64,000 nt of DNA from Stereum hirsutum FP-91666 SS1 (Eukaryota > Basidiomycota > Agaricomycetes > Russulales > Stereaceae): positions 189,261 to 253,260 of the forward strand of contig NW_006763145.1 of the NCBI RefSeq assembly GCF_000264905.1, read 5' to 3'. The notes beneath the pieces were generated by a model. The model was not told the DNA's origin. It ran no database searches and was given only the letters and a program-made list of their open reading frames with translations. The translations under genes and the position numbers were made by a program. The first letter of the stretch is position 1; each line of letters starts with the position of its first letter. Shown here piece by piece: positions 11,545-23,150 of this stretch.

Positions 11545-11845
11545 ATTCGAAGCCAAAGCGCAAGGCACGACTGCACCGCATTGCTCCGCTTCCGAGAGAG
11601 TTGTGCGAGCCACGATCACGAGGGATGTGATATATTGCCTTTTCGCCGCGTGCGCCGTGCGACGCGTGCGCAGTGGGCTTGGTGTGGTGTGTGCCTGTAA
11701 ATCAGGATGATGTTGGAGTTCGGGATTCGAAGATCGTGGAGATGCTGGAATGGCTTGGGAATCGGGCACAGGGGCTGCGCTCGCTGGCTCGCTGGCTGTG
11801 CGGTGGTTGTTGTGCCCCAGAAGTTTATTCACCGGAGTTGTGTGT
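11545..11845 (+). repeat. Dispersed repeat, inverted partner at 22.89-23.15 kb
   Basis: Aligned by eye with the reverse complement of about 22890-23150. Shared words in the same order include AAGCGCAAGGCAC, GCCTGTAAATCAGG, GATCGTGGAGATG, ACAGGGGCTG and CCCCAGAAGTTTATTCACCGG. The copies differ by many substitutions and small indels, so the duplication is old. Confidence 0.65.
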
Positions 11846-12058
11846 ACGTGAGTGAGTGAGTCTTTGGAAGTGTTCCTTCGTTCATCGTTATGTGTACCAA
11901 TGGCGGATACTTACGAATGTACTCGTTCTGTTCTACAGCTTCCACCTCACCTTCCACGGTCGGTCTCTCGAGCCCGTAAACTCGCAGATCGCTGAAAACG
12001 ATTCCGGCATAGCCCGCTATGCATTTCAAGGTTAGAGTGGTGCAGTCAGAGTGAGTAA

Positions 12059-12440
12059 GTACCCCAGTTCCTCATTCATCTTATTCGCCGGAAGACGAAT
12101 GACGCATGCGCCTTTCCGGTAGGGTGGGAGAAAACAAGCACGATCAGGGCAGTTCGGACTTCCGAAGGCACCTGTGTATGTTATGTATGCGCGATCGTGG
12201 ATCGTGTACCTAGGATGTACCTTCAACCTCCGACGTCAACGTTATACGTTAGATGTTCAACCTAACCTCTAAGCAACTACGTCGGGCATTTCAGCCCGTC
12301 TCGATGCGGCGTTCCACTATTCTTTTTTCTTTTCACTTTTCCTTCGCTGTGGATTTGAGTGCTGACGCTGATTTCTATGCAGTCTCGGAGGCCGAATGTA
12401 CTCTTTCAGGGCGGTACCTTCGACCTCCGACGTCAGCGTC
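12059..12440. repeat. GTACCTTC-family repeat copies
   Basis: Two copies of a core close to GTACCTTCRACCTCCGACGT lie at 12217-12242 and 12414-12438. A reversed GATGAATGAGGAACTGGGGT word lies at 12059-12079. The same two words recur, reverse-complemented, at 22.2-22.75 kb. Confidence 0.6.
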
Positions 12441-12728
12441 GGATTTCTCATGCCCGTCCCGTTCCCATTCGCCGTACACGGAAGCTATGAAAGAATTCTG
12501 CAATACCTGTTACTGAACAGTGCATAAAGAACGTCTCACTTTCGAATTCATGTGTGCGTGTATGCAGGAACGCAATGGCAATGACAATTGTGCATGAAAC
12601 ACGAAAGGCTCGTCCCCTAATTCCTTTACCGACCGACGAAAGAAATTCTACTGTTCGTTCATTCACACTGATTGCATCCATCCATCCATCCATCCATCCA
12701 TCCATCCGTATTGTGGAGCTGTGGTCAT

Positions 12729-12850
12729 TAGGGAGATTTGGCAACCCGCCCCAAGACGCTTGACGCTCCCGATCTGGCTCCACATCCCCGCCATTTTGCG
12801 CCACCGCGACCTTCTGGCACCCTGCAAGCGCCGGTTGCCAAATCTCCCTA
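12729..12850. mobile_element. MITE-like element with 18-bp perfect terminal inverted repeats
   Basis: TAGGGAGATTTGGCAACC at 12729-12746 is matched exactly by its reverse complement at 12833-12850. If the outer TA is a target duplication, the element is 118 bp with 16-bp inverted repeats starting GGGAG and a TA target site, as in Tc1/mariner-derived MITEs. No coding capacity. The interior is not palindromic. Confidence 0.7.
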
Positions 12851-15800
12851 TTGTAAGGAGCGTTCAAGTATTCGACTCGTGTACCTTAGCGGGTACCTTT
12901 CCTCGATCGTCGCGCGTCCTTCCGAGTTCCTTCACAGCGGAGAAGTCATACGCACATGTACGTTGGAGCGTGAATACAAATGTCTTGTCGATCCAGTTAA
13001 CACATCGTAATCGACAGTGGTTTCTAGAGGTGCGATCGCCAAGCTCAGTGGCATGAGGAGGCTTGCGACCACGCGTAGATGGTTAGAATTATACGGCTTG
13101 CCCTCAGGCTGTATGTAACCTGCCGTTGTTTATTTTATCCCGGAAGCGTGGCGTATTGGTTGACCAAGTTGACACAACTCAACTCGATTCGACTGTACCA
13201 ATCCAATCCTGGTCAAAGCCATATCGAGGCCTATGGCTCACTCGTATCGAAATCGGCCGTCTGGAGAAGTTGAAGATTGCGTGCACAAAGCGTTAGACTT
13301 TTCCCCTCAACTCGAGTAAAAACCTTCTTCCCGTCGTCCTCCCCATTCTTCACACTATGCACAGTAAGTACGCTGTGCAATCACTAAGTATCGGGGGTTC
13401 ATATCAGCTCATATGTAACTCGTAACTTCAAGTACAGCCATGATCATAGCAGAAGTCCGTCCGAATCGTCACCGTCAAGATCGTCAAGGTGCAAAAAAGG
13501 ATCTCAGTCAATCGGTCGAGCGCAGGCGCCGATATCGATGAACCCACTCGTTTTTCAGCACAGTCGAGTGACTATCACGTTAACGCTAACGTTGCCAGTA
13601 CAACATATGTACTACGCACACAGCCTTTTTGTCGAGATAAATGCATATGTCGGCGTCGTCGGTGACTGGGCGTAGAGACGCAGAGGCTTCTCGCGCCCGG
13701 CTGCGTAAGCTCATTCTTACTAGTGCTAAAGTAGTATGTACGCGGGCGTCGTGAAGGACACGGACGCGATTTCGAATTAGTGTACATAGTGTGATGTTGA
13801 GGAGGCGAGGAGGCGAGGGTCTACGGATCTTGTGATTATCGCGATGTGTGGTTGGATTGGACGATCGCGAATAAACCGAGATAGAAAGTTGGGCTCGAGA
13901 GGGACGTTTGAACGGTCGCGATGATCAGGTGGTTGAGTAGGCTGGAAGTCTCTACATACAATATACTACACTACCTACCTACCAACAAACCAACAAATCA
14001 ACTGCAAGTCCATCTCTCCCCCCCCGGGTCTATGACATACCCCTCCTGGAACAACGAACATCCCCACAACACTCCCAACACTCCCAACACTGTTACACCC
14101 ATCATTCAGAACCCCCGGCACCGCCTTAGTATCCTTTCATTTTGTTAGCGCTAGATCGATATCCTCGAGAAGTGAAGAAGTGAAGAAGTCGCGATCGCGC
14201 CGTTGTCGTGATGCCAACGCGACGCGCGACGCAGAACACTGTCGATGTCGATGTCACGGTGGACCGGCAGTTTCTCTTCAAGCTTCATCGTTCGTCCGTT
14301 GTCTGTAGAGGAAGGAAGGAAGGAAAGACGGCACATCGATAGCGTATCATAATCCTGTGGAGAGGCAGTTTGTTCCGTTTTTCTGACAAAGTATTTTCTG
14401 AATTATTATCATGGGATATGGGTACGTAGGGAGGTACGTAGGTGGGTAGGTAGATGACCCTAATCACGAGAAGTCGACATCCTATTGTACCGTACCGTAA
14501 ATCCAATCAACCGCAGAACCGCCAACGGTCACAGTTGCTCCACTTCTAAGTCTTCGACATTGACACTGACAGACGGTGACAGCTAGAACCCGCACTGCAA
14601 CCCAAACTCTGACGTCGCGAGCTCGAGCTTGCGCCTGCCTATGCGTGTGCAGCGGCGTGGAGGAGCGGTATCGGAGCGTCAACTGGATTATTCGACAGTC
14701 TGAGTGCGAGGCGGGGACAGTCGAGATCCAAGACGTCAGTGGGTTGAGCATTGGTATCGAGTATTGAGTTGTGCTATTAGAGAGGGTTATCAAAGGTTGA
14801 AGGGCAGCAGGACGGAGACGGGCACAGAAATGGACATGGACATGGACATGGATGTGTATGTCGACATACGGGTAGACGAAGACAAGGTCGAGGATAAGTC
14901 GAGACGACGTACCAGCCAGCGGAGAAAACGACAAAATCAAGATACTGAGTTCAAGGAGTAGGTGATGGATGGATAGGATAGGACAGGGTATGACATGCGA
15001 ACTGTTGCAAAGTATGAGCGTTCCAGCCGTCTCTTCTGAACTCGAGCCTGAGTAAAATTCGTGATAGAGCTTTCGTACGATAGCAGACAAAAGACATGGG
15101 ATTCGCATCGAAGGACCGCCCGAAATCGTAGACCAAAAGCGCGAGCGCAAGAGAGTCCTGTCCTCGACATAGAGAGCGAGTGTCGGCGCCAGCAGCTGAG
15201 ATGAAACGAAGGGCGAGTGCAAGATAACTCACAACTTAGACAGGCCGAGGCAGACGCTCGGTAATTCACCGGCGATGGGTATGGAGTCCATCAGCGCAAA
15301 GGGCCCAGAATTACCGTGCGGTGATGGATGTGCATTTTCGAACGGCGAACTGGGAGGACCCAGTCGTCTCGTCATGATGGAAAAACGATATCGCAGTGCG
15401 CACTGACCGAGGAGAGAGAAGCGCTGCACCCACGAAAGGAAGAGGACGGAGAAAGCCGAAGTGGATGCAAGAATAAATTTAGGGTAAAAAGGGATATTTA
15501 AAAATGGACGAATCTTCCCTGGATCTGGCGAGGGGTGGGGAAAAGAGGAAGAGTGTTGGTTCCTTGGATGCATATGCATGTGAAGAAGGGAAGGAAAGAA
15601 AGAAAGAACGGGTGTGTTCGTCACAGGGGAGGGGTGCGGTTGAGAAAGAGGGATTGGAGGAGATGCGGGGGGACGGACGGAGCCGGGAGAACGGCACCGG
15701 GTACGGGACCGAGGAGGAGATAGCGTGCGGTGGGTCGCGGATCTGAGATTGATTTTGAAATTGGGAAGGAGGTGGTGGGGGAGTCGCAGGAGGGACAGAG

Positions 15801-16089
15801 GAGGGAGGGGAGGAGGAGAAGAGGGAGGGCGAGAGGGAGGTGATGATGCGAGGTCGTCGAGGGGTGCAGTTGAAGTAGTGAACGGGAGAGGGGGAGGAGG
15901 AAGGGCGATAGAGCGGGCGGGGATAGAGGGGCGAGGGCGGGGGCGAGAGCACGTGTGCCGGACCGGGGTGTGGCCGGGGTGTGCCTTTAGGTGGGAGAGA
16001 GGCGATCAGCGGTGCCTTATAGGTTCGCCCCTTCTTTTCGCTTGCTGTTCTGCCCCTTCCTGTCCTCCGTGTGTGCCTGCCCTCAGTCC
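12851..16089. other. Gene-poor upstream region of the zinc-finger gene
   Basis: No gene I can support. From about 15500 to 15960 the plus strand is strongly purine-rich (long G/A runs), fitting the promoter or 5' UTR of the following gene. The minus-strand ORFs here (14482-15222 and 15479-16102) show only low-complexity translation and no family motif. Confidence 0.4.
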
Positions 16090-19000
16090 ATGGAGCATCC
16101 AAGCTCTGCCGACATTCAAATGGCTACAGACGTCCTTCCTCATCATCCTCACCCGCCTTCCTCATCGTCTTCGACGTCCCCGACGCAGGCAAATGCGCCC
16201 AACAATGGCCTCAACGGCGTCAACAAACGCTACCGACCCGCGCCAGCGAAAACTTTCCAGTGCAGAGGCTACGGCGGTCAGTCTCTTCGTGCCTGTCCTG
16301 TCTACTCTCGTCCATCGTTCCTGATCTCCTGCCTGTCTACGAACAGATTGTCGCATGGTCTTTAGCAGGTCTGAACACCTGGCCAGACACATCCGGTGCG
16401 TTTCCATTGCTGTCGCTCATGATCGTCTGCTCATCATCATCAATGCCCGCGTCATCATCCTCCATGTTTTTTCCTCTCTTTTTCGCTCCATTTCTAGTAA
16501 ACACACCGGCGAACGACCCTTCACCTGCCACTGCGGCAAGCAGTTCTCCAGGCTCGACAACCTCAGGCAACACGCCCAGACCGTCCACTCCGACAAGCAG
16601 GACCAGAACGAGCGCATGATGCGCGAGCTCACCTCCCTCCACGCCTCCATGGCCGCCGCCAACAAAGCGACCCAACACCGCACCAAACGCGGCGCCAACA
16701 ACGCCAACGCCAACAACGCCAACGCCGCCAACGGGAACGGGAACGGCAACGCCGGCTCCGACGGCATCCACCACCACAACACCTCCGGCTCCGATAACGG
16801 CTCTCCGCCCCTGTCGACGACGATCGTCAAGCAGGAAGAAGGCATCGGCTCGATTCCGATGTCTATGTCGATTCCGCTCCATCAGCGCCCGGGAACGAGT
16901 ACCGGCTACGAGGGCAGCGGCGATTTCGACGTCGACGGCGACGGAGACGCGCATATGAACGGCGGCTACTCCCACCATCCCCACCATAATCATAACCCTG
17001 TTGATCGCTCCCGGGCGGTCAACTCTCATTCCTTTCGTGACTCCCGTCAGTCCTTTCGTGCCCAACAATCTACCAGCGTCGTCGACATCAACAACAACAA
17101 CAACACCCCCTCAGCTCCCCAACTTGGGCAGCACACCCAGTCCTTTCGAGTCCCAGGCGAATTCCACCAGCACCAGCAGCAACCCTCGCCATTCCAATTC
17201 GGTCTCCCCGACCAATCTCAACCACAGCAACGGCCATCCACCTCCGGCGCCACGTCCGCCTTCGTCCGTCCCGGGACTTCAGGCGGCGGGGGTCAACGAC
17301 CGGCCACTGGCTCTGGGGCTACTTCACAACCACAACTCCCGTCACTCACCACAGTCCTCGCCCACACATCCCTCCCACCTCCACTCTCACTCTCACTCTC
17401 CTCACCCTCCACATCCTCTCCATCCGCATCCGCATCCGCATCCTCTCCATCCACATTCACATCCACATCATCCACAACAGCACCCTTCTCCGCACTTCAC
17501 AGGGAACGCGAACGTGAACGTGAACGGGAGCGTGGGGAGTCAACAACATCAATATTTCCCGTTCCCTCCGGGATCAGCAGTCGACCAGGTTCGGGAATCA
17601 GGCCAGGGACCGCTCCGGCGTCGGCGTCGACAGGGTTCGGGTTCGGGTTCGGGGTCGGGTTCGGTGCCGGGGGTGGGTTCGGCGGGGGTGGGACTAGCGG
17701 CGGGTGGTATGGACCTGGGGTTGGATTTGAGCGGGGTGGGTATGAGCGGGGTGGGTATGGCGGGCATGCAGGGAATGGAGGTGGTGGGTATGGGTATGGG
17801 GGTGGGGGTGGATATGCAGGGAATGGACATGGGCATTATGGGCTTGGGGGTGGATTCTATGGGCATGGGCATGGGCATGGGCAGTCTGTCGGGCATGGGC
17901 ATGGGCATGCAGGGAATGGATATGGGGGTGGATATGGGCATGCAGGGAATGGGGGTGGGGGTGGATATGGAAGGGATGGATTGGGCGCTCTACCAACAAG
18001 GACCTCAGCAGCAACAACCGCAGAGTTGGCCCCCGCATCGTTCGCAAGAGTCGCTTTCGGAGGAGTCGAGCACGAGCACTCAGAGGGGGGACCCGAGGGA
18101 GCAGAGGGAGGAAACGATTCACCGTTTTCGTTCCAGCCGCCGCCTATCGCCTCCGAGTCTTCCTCCTCAACAACAGCAGGGTCGGGCGTACCCCCTTCGA
18201 ACCCAAACCCAAACCCAAACCCAAACCCAAACCCTCGGAAACGACCGTTCCCGGGAGACGACGACGAGCACTACAGGCTTGCGAGGCCACACACCTCCGG
18301 GGACGTCATCGGCGGCGGCGGCGGTGGTGGGGGGTCCTATGCTCGGCCAACCACCTCAGGGGACGGGTATGGTCGGCCCACCACCTCAGGCGGCGGGGAC
18401 GGGGCAGATTCAAGACCGGTCTCGAGAAGGCTCTCGGTCATGGAGCTCTGTAATGACACAGATGACGATCCCGGCGCTCGACGGATATTACCCGTCGGTG
18501 TCTCAGTCTCCGCCTCATCAGCATCTTCAGCAGGCGGCGCAGGGTCAGGGGCAGCAGTACAGTCAAGGCCTTCAACTTCAACGGGAAGGCCAGGGACGAG
18601 TGGGGGGAATGGGAATGGGAGGCCAGAGACGAGTGGGGCTGGGCTTGTTAGGTATGCGGAGCAGCTCGCCCTCGGGGACCGGGATGGGGACGATGGGGAC
18701 CGGGATGCAGCCTCCTCCGACTCAGGCTCACCTTCAATCTCAACAACAACAACAACAACATCCGCAAACGCCGCGTCCGCTTCATCCTTCGCACGCACAA
18801 CCTCCTCGTCCGTCGTCTTCGGCGCCGCATTCGCAGCACCTCTCACAGCAACAACAGCAGCAGCAGCAACAACAGCAGCAGTTCCAGCATCCGCCGGCTC
18901 CGCCTTCTTCGGCGCCTCCGCATCAACCACACCCACACCAGGCGCAGCACACCTCCAGCGGCCAACACAACCCCAACAACTCCAACGGCCAGCAGCAAAC

Positions 19001-19798
19001 GCAGCATCCGGTGAGTTATTCGGCCGAGTTGAGGAGACAGCAGCAGGAGCAGCTTCGGCGGCAGTTAACGCAGCAGGTGCGGCGGGACGAGGGGCAGGGT
19101 TCGGGTTCGGGACAGTCTTCGCCGGTCGGGGGACAGGGACAGGGCGATGGGCAGGACGGAGTGGGACAAGGGATAGGGAGGGATCAGCATCAGCTGGGTC
19201 AGAGGGATCGGGATCAGCAGGGTCAGATTCTCCAGAGAGCAGCGTCTCAGCCTCAACCGTCACGTCTCCCGTATTTCGACATGCAACCTCAGGTGCAACC
19301 TCAGTCGCGGGTCGAGCAGGCGTATCAGGCTCAGCAAGTCCATGGGCAGGCGCACGGGGGTCACCAGCAGCGGGTCCGGGCTCACCCGTATTATCATCCG
19401 CATTCTCACCACACCCAGCCGCAAGGTTCGCCGTACGAGGAGTTGGCGGGATTCAACATCAACATGTCCCCGTCTCAGGTGCAGGGTCAGGCTCAGGGGC
19501 AGCAGGTGCAGCAGGTGCAGGACGGGAGTGGAATGGCGATCGGGATAGGGATGAGTATAGACGGTTTGGGGGCGGGGATGGTCAACATGGGAGGCGCAAT
19601 GGGGATGTCGGTGCCTATGATGGGAATGGGAATGGTGGGCGGAATGGGGATGGGAATGGGCGGTGGGGGGATAGGGGGGATCGAGATGGGCGGGATGGGA
19701 GGGATGGGCGGGGGGATGGGAGGGATGCAGGGGTCGGTCCAGGAGTCGTTGAGCTCTCTCCGAGGCAGTCCGCGGGGGTTGTTGGAATGAGGGTTTGA
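16090..19798 (+). CDS. C2H2 zinc-finger transcription factor with long low-complexity tail
   Basis: Exons: 16090-16276, 16347-16395 and 16498-19798 (stop TGA 19796-19798). The start is [20 protein letters not shown]. Splicing joins [40 protein letters not shown] and [16 protein letters not shown], giving two consecutive C2H2 fingers with a TGERPF linker of the Msn2/Mig1 type, so it binds DNA in the nucleus. The third exon then runs over 1000 codons in low-complexity sequence: [26 protein letters not shown], a glycine-rich block (about 17640-17970), an NPNPNP repeat, [14 protein letters not shown] and [13 protein letters not shown] chose this frame up to at least SVMELCND (about 18460) because these short motifs look like conserved elements of agaricomycete relatives. 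From 16959 to 19790 a second forward frame is also open, so the true 3' frame is not certain. Target genes are unknown. Confidence 0.8.
17001..19790 (+). other. Second long open frame overlapping the zinc-finger gene
   Basis: This frame is free of stops from 16959 (just after a TGA at 16956-16958) to 19790. Its translation is also transcription-factor-like. It has HPHPHPHP and GMGMGM runs, QTQTQTQT, a glutamine tract at about 18845-18890 written with mixed CAG and CAA codons, [20 protein letters not shown] and [18 protein letters not shown] near the end. It has no zinc finger of its own and would need alternative splicing, frameshifting or internal initiation. It may simply be a by-product of GC-rich repeats in the main frame. 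Confidence 0.35.
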
Positions 19799-22079
19799 GC
19801 TCTGAGAGCGCGTACGACGAGAACGCACAAGAGGGATGGCGATGACGCGGTTTGTCTGGGATTTTTTTTTTTTTTTTTTTGGTTTGTTCGTCTTCGCTCT
19901 TTTGGACTGTTTTTTTTCTCGGTTTTGGGACGTTGTCGTCTTCGGTCTTCGTTCGTCGTTCGTCGTATATTGGGCTGTTGGGGCATGGGCACGAACTTTG
20001 GTCGCTCGTTTGCGTCTGTTTGGGGTGTGTTTAGTGCGTGGTGTGGCTTCTTTCTCCGTCTCTTCGTCTGCCGTTCATTAATCTTCCATCTCTATTTTCT
20101 ATTTTCTATTTGCGTCGTCCGTCGTCCGTCAAATACTCTCCTCTCCTTTCTCGTCTTTGTGTTTTTGCTCTAGTCCCTCCTCCTCTCGCTCGTTAATTCT
20201 CGCCTCTCGACTCTCTTTTCCTTGCTTCGGTTCGTTCCTCTCTCTTTCGGTCTTCGTTCTATTTCCGGTTTCGCCTGCTTGTTGTTCGGACGCCTCCATA
20301 CCCTTCCCCTCCCTTTTCTCCGCGTTCCCTCCGCGTTCCTTCATATCCCGTCTCGTGTCGTCTCGTCTCGAGCCCCATCTCAGCCGCGTCGTCCCTCTCG
20401 TCTTCTCGACTCCCCCGACCCCGACTTCGACGTCTCCATCCCTATCTCGACCTCGACCTCGCCCTCGCCCTCGACCTCGTCCTCGTCCGACCATTCTCGC
20501 CTGCCGATCCAACTCGTGCTCACACCCACTCGACTCTGCGCCATCCGTATCCGTACCGACCTCCTCACCCTGCGATCAACCTCTACTATCCTTGCCTGTT
20601 TCGTTGCTCGGACTCCTCCGTTCCTTTTTTCCTGTTTCCTGTTTCCTCTTTCCTGTTTGCTTGTCTCGGTCTCGGACTGTTTTCGCGTCCCCTTCGTCCC
20701 TTTCGTCCTTTATAATTTCGTACTGAGGACTCTTCTTCCCTCTTCCCTCCCCCTTCCATCCAACGGACTCTCGCCTCCAACCTCAAAATCAACCACCTAA
20801 AATTCGAACAAAATCTTTCCTCCTCTTATTCATCGTCTGTGGACTGCTTATTTGCTTATTACCCCCTTCGTGTTCCTGTTACTATTTGCTTTATTTACAT
20901 TTACACCCCTCAAAAAGAGGCGTCAGCTTACCCCCCCTCCTCTCGGATGGACTCTTTCCTCTTTTCTCTTTTCGATGTTCTTGTTACATAGTATACACCC
21001 TTAGTACCCTTACTTGTCACATATACGTGCTCTCCGCGTTCCGTGTTCCGCGTCCATGTTCCGTGTTCAGTACAGAAGTATATCCTAAGTATCTACTGTT
21101 ACTTCCCGTATTTCGTGTTCGTCTCCTTTCCCTTTGCGTTACCCCTTCGACTTTTGGCCAACTCGTATTATTTACTCTTACTTACTTGCCTGCTTACTTG
21201 GTTTGCTTCGTGCTTCGTGTTGAGGCGGCTTTTACAAATGTTGTTTTGTTACATATGGAATCGAATGAATCTGAATCTGAATCTGAATCTGAATCTGACA
21301 CAAAAGGATGGTTGAGTGGACGGATGCGGCGTCTGCTCAGACTCTGGACTCGAAACTGAAACTTGATGAGAGCGTGCATGTACTTATGGGACATTCGGAT
21401 GATAGGGAGGAGTCGCAATTGACATGATGATGATACCGATGAGCTCTTTCGCTGATGATGCATCATGATCAGGAGATCGGAGTACGCAGGAATATCGGTA
21501 CGTGTACGAATGATGGAATGCAGATGAAACGCGATGGATGGAGACTCTGTCGTGCGTTCTGTCAGTTTCACTTTTGTGATGTGTGGGGCATGTGTGGCGT
21601 ATCTAGGTTTGCACCCGAATCCATCGGCGTAAAGTGTGGTGTGGCGCCTTGCACGACAACTGTTCGTCATTTTCTCCATGCACGCAGAGTACACGCGATT
21701 GCGATCGGACAAGCGAGTCCCGTCGACATCGCTGACGACTTATCGTTGAGATCGGGAGTATGGTTGAACTACAGTATGTACAGGACATCCGATTTCGTTT
21801 TCTCTCGGTATGTCAGTGAAGTTCGTGGCGTTAGCGTGGCGTGAGGGTAGCAACGTCGGCTGTCAATGTCCCGCCAATACAGGGATGGATAGGCGTTGTT
21901 GAGATGGATAGAAGTCATTAGTACGTATACCACGGCGTTCCTTCAGCTCGATGCTTATCGACATCCGTCATCATCATCAATCCTGTGCATGTAACGATGC
22001 GAAGAAAAGCCACGGAACACCTCTGCTCCGATACGACTTGCGAGTGGGATGTAGAATCCGACTTTCGGAGGACCGGGAT
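19799..22079. other. Pyrimidine-rich 3' region and gene-free sequence
   Basis: From about 19850 to 21200 the plus strand is dominated by T and C (runs such as a 20-T tract near 19862), which gives long but meaningless ORFs. It is probably the 3' UTR and downstream region of the zinc-finger gene. A (TGAATC)n microsatellite lies at about 21263-21298. No gene supported. Confidence 0.4.
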
Positions 22080-22760
22080 TAGAAGAGGACGGAGGATGGT
22101 AACGTCGCCGTCGACGGAGCAGCTTTGTAACAGGACGAATTCAAGGACCAAGGTATGGACGATGATGTTCTACAGAACGCCACAGTTGGTTGGACGATCG
22201 TCAACGGGCTGAAGGACCCGTCATTAACGATGGAAGGTACAAGGTGCGGCTCGAGGAGGATATCCTCGAAGAGTCTTCTACTCACTTCCAGCAACATTGG
22301 TCTTCTTCCGGCGGTAAATGAGCCCCGAGAGCTTGCAAAGCAGCTTCGTCGAGCGGGTAGAAGCTTAAGGAACCGAGGGTTCAATTCGAAGGTCGAAGGT
22401 ACAAGGTACGGGTCAGGAGCGCTTCTCATTGCATGGTTTGATTTTTCGATGAACAAGAAGCGAGGATAGAGCATGTCATAAGATGATGTGACGTTGAAGG
22501 TCGAAGGTACAGGATAGGCAGGAACGCCTCGAGAATGCACTCTCATTATTTCGCTTGTGCTCTCGATGAACAAGGAACTGGGGTAGTCCCGATCGTCGTT
22601 GAACGGGCAGACCGGACACGGTTGGAGGGTCACCGTTGAGAGTGAGTAAAAGGTATACGGCGGCCTTGCACCGCCTAGTGTCTCCCACAGGAAATGTGTC
22701 GGTATACTTAGTCAATCATTCACCAATGGATAAGGAACTGGGGTATCCCTGTATCCTTCA
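22080..22760. repeat. Degenerate tandem repeat array, unit about 110-150 bp
   Basis: Two words alternate: GAAGGTCGAAGGTAC (22226-22240 in part, 22387-22401, 22496-22510) and GATGAACAAGGAACTGGGG or its variants (22449, 22566, 22727). The minus-strand translation shows the periodicity as YPSSLFIE followed by VPSTF, several times. The same words occur inverted at 12.06-12.44 kb. Confidence 0.6.
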
Positions 22761-22889
22761 CTGCATGACGGGATCCTTCGGAGGATCTGCAAGCGGCCTC
22801 GGGAAACTGATGGTTAGAACGTTCAAAGCGTCATATGTTCATACGACGGAGCCATCTTGGACCTGAACTGCTTCGACGTCGTCATTCTG

Positions 22890-23150
22890 AATCATTCGAC
22901 CCAGAGTCCGGTGAATAAACTTCTGGGGTGCTCACATCGTTACAACGCCTCTGCACAGCCGAACTCAGCCCCTGTCCCCGATTCCGAGCGAGCAACATCT
23001 CCACGATCAACAGAAGGTAAAGTGGGCCTGATTTACAGGCACAGCAGCACGCGTCTCCTGGAAAAGTCAATGTATCAACCCGTCCACGCGAATGCCTGGA
23101 AAGCGGTGCAAGACCGAGTGTGCCTTGCGCTTCCATTCGGCAGAGGGTCA
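22890..23150 (-). repeat. Inverted partner of the 11.55-11.85 kb repeat
   Basis: See the repeat at 11545-11845: the reverse complement of this stretch carries the same ordered words, ending in CCCCAGAAGTTTATTCACCGG. The left boundary is near 22890; beyond about 23150 the similarity fades. Confidence 0.65.

Larger units (their letters stand above)
10307..12728. other. Decayed coding fragments and old repeat copies
   Basis: A coding-like plus-strand stretch at about 11250-11530 reads HEIAHAHQTYITPSGILPF and later RIRHAYYNLLYQTHETRSDA, but no family or start is recognised. From about 11545 to 11845 lies a repeat whose inverted partner is at about 22890-23150. From about 12059 to 12440 are members of the GTACCTTC repeat family also found at 22.2-22.75 kb. 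A (CCAT)n microsatellite lies at about 12677-12707. Confidence 0.4.

Noticed and set aside
14482..15222. 246-codon minus-strand ORF
   Set aside because: Reads as a patchwork of hydrophobic and basic runs with no family motif, and overlapping frames look equally open; treated as chance.
15479..16102. 207-codon minus-strand Pro/Ser-rich ORF
   Set aside because: Direct product of the purine-rich plus strand upstream of the zinc-finger gene; overlaps its start codon.
18196..18236. (AACCCA)n run resembling a telomeric repeat
   Set aside because: It is in frame as an Asn-Pro repeat within the coding exon and is far too short; the unit is not a fungal telomere unit.
18337..19263. 308-codon minus-strand ORF inside the zinc-finger gene
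   Set aside because: It is antisense to low-complexity GC-rich repeats; composition is Ala/Pro/Glu without motifs, and the plus strand has a spliced, motif-bearing gene.
20157..20800. Two long overlapping plus-strand ORFs
   Set aside because: Pyrimidine-rich DNA gives open Ser/Pro/Leu/Phe frames; no conserved motif or splice pattern.
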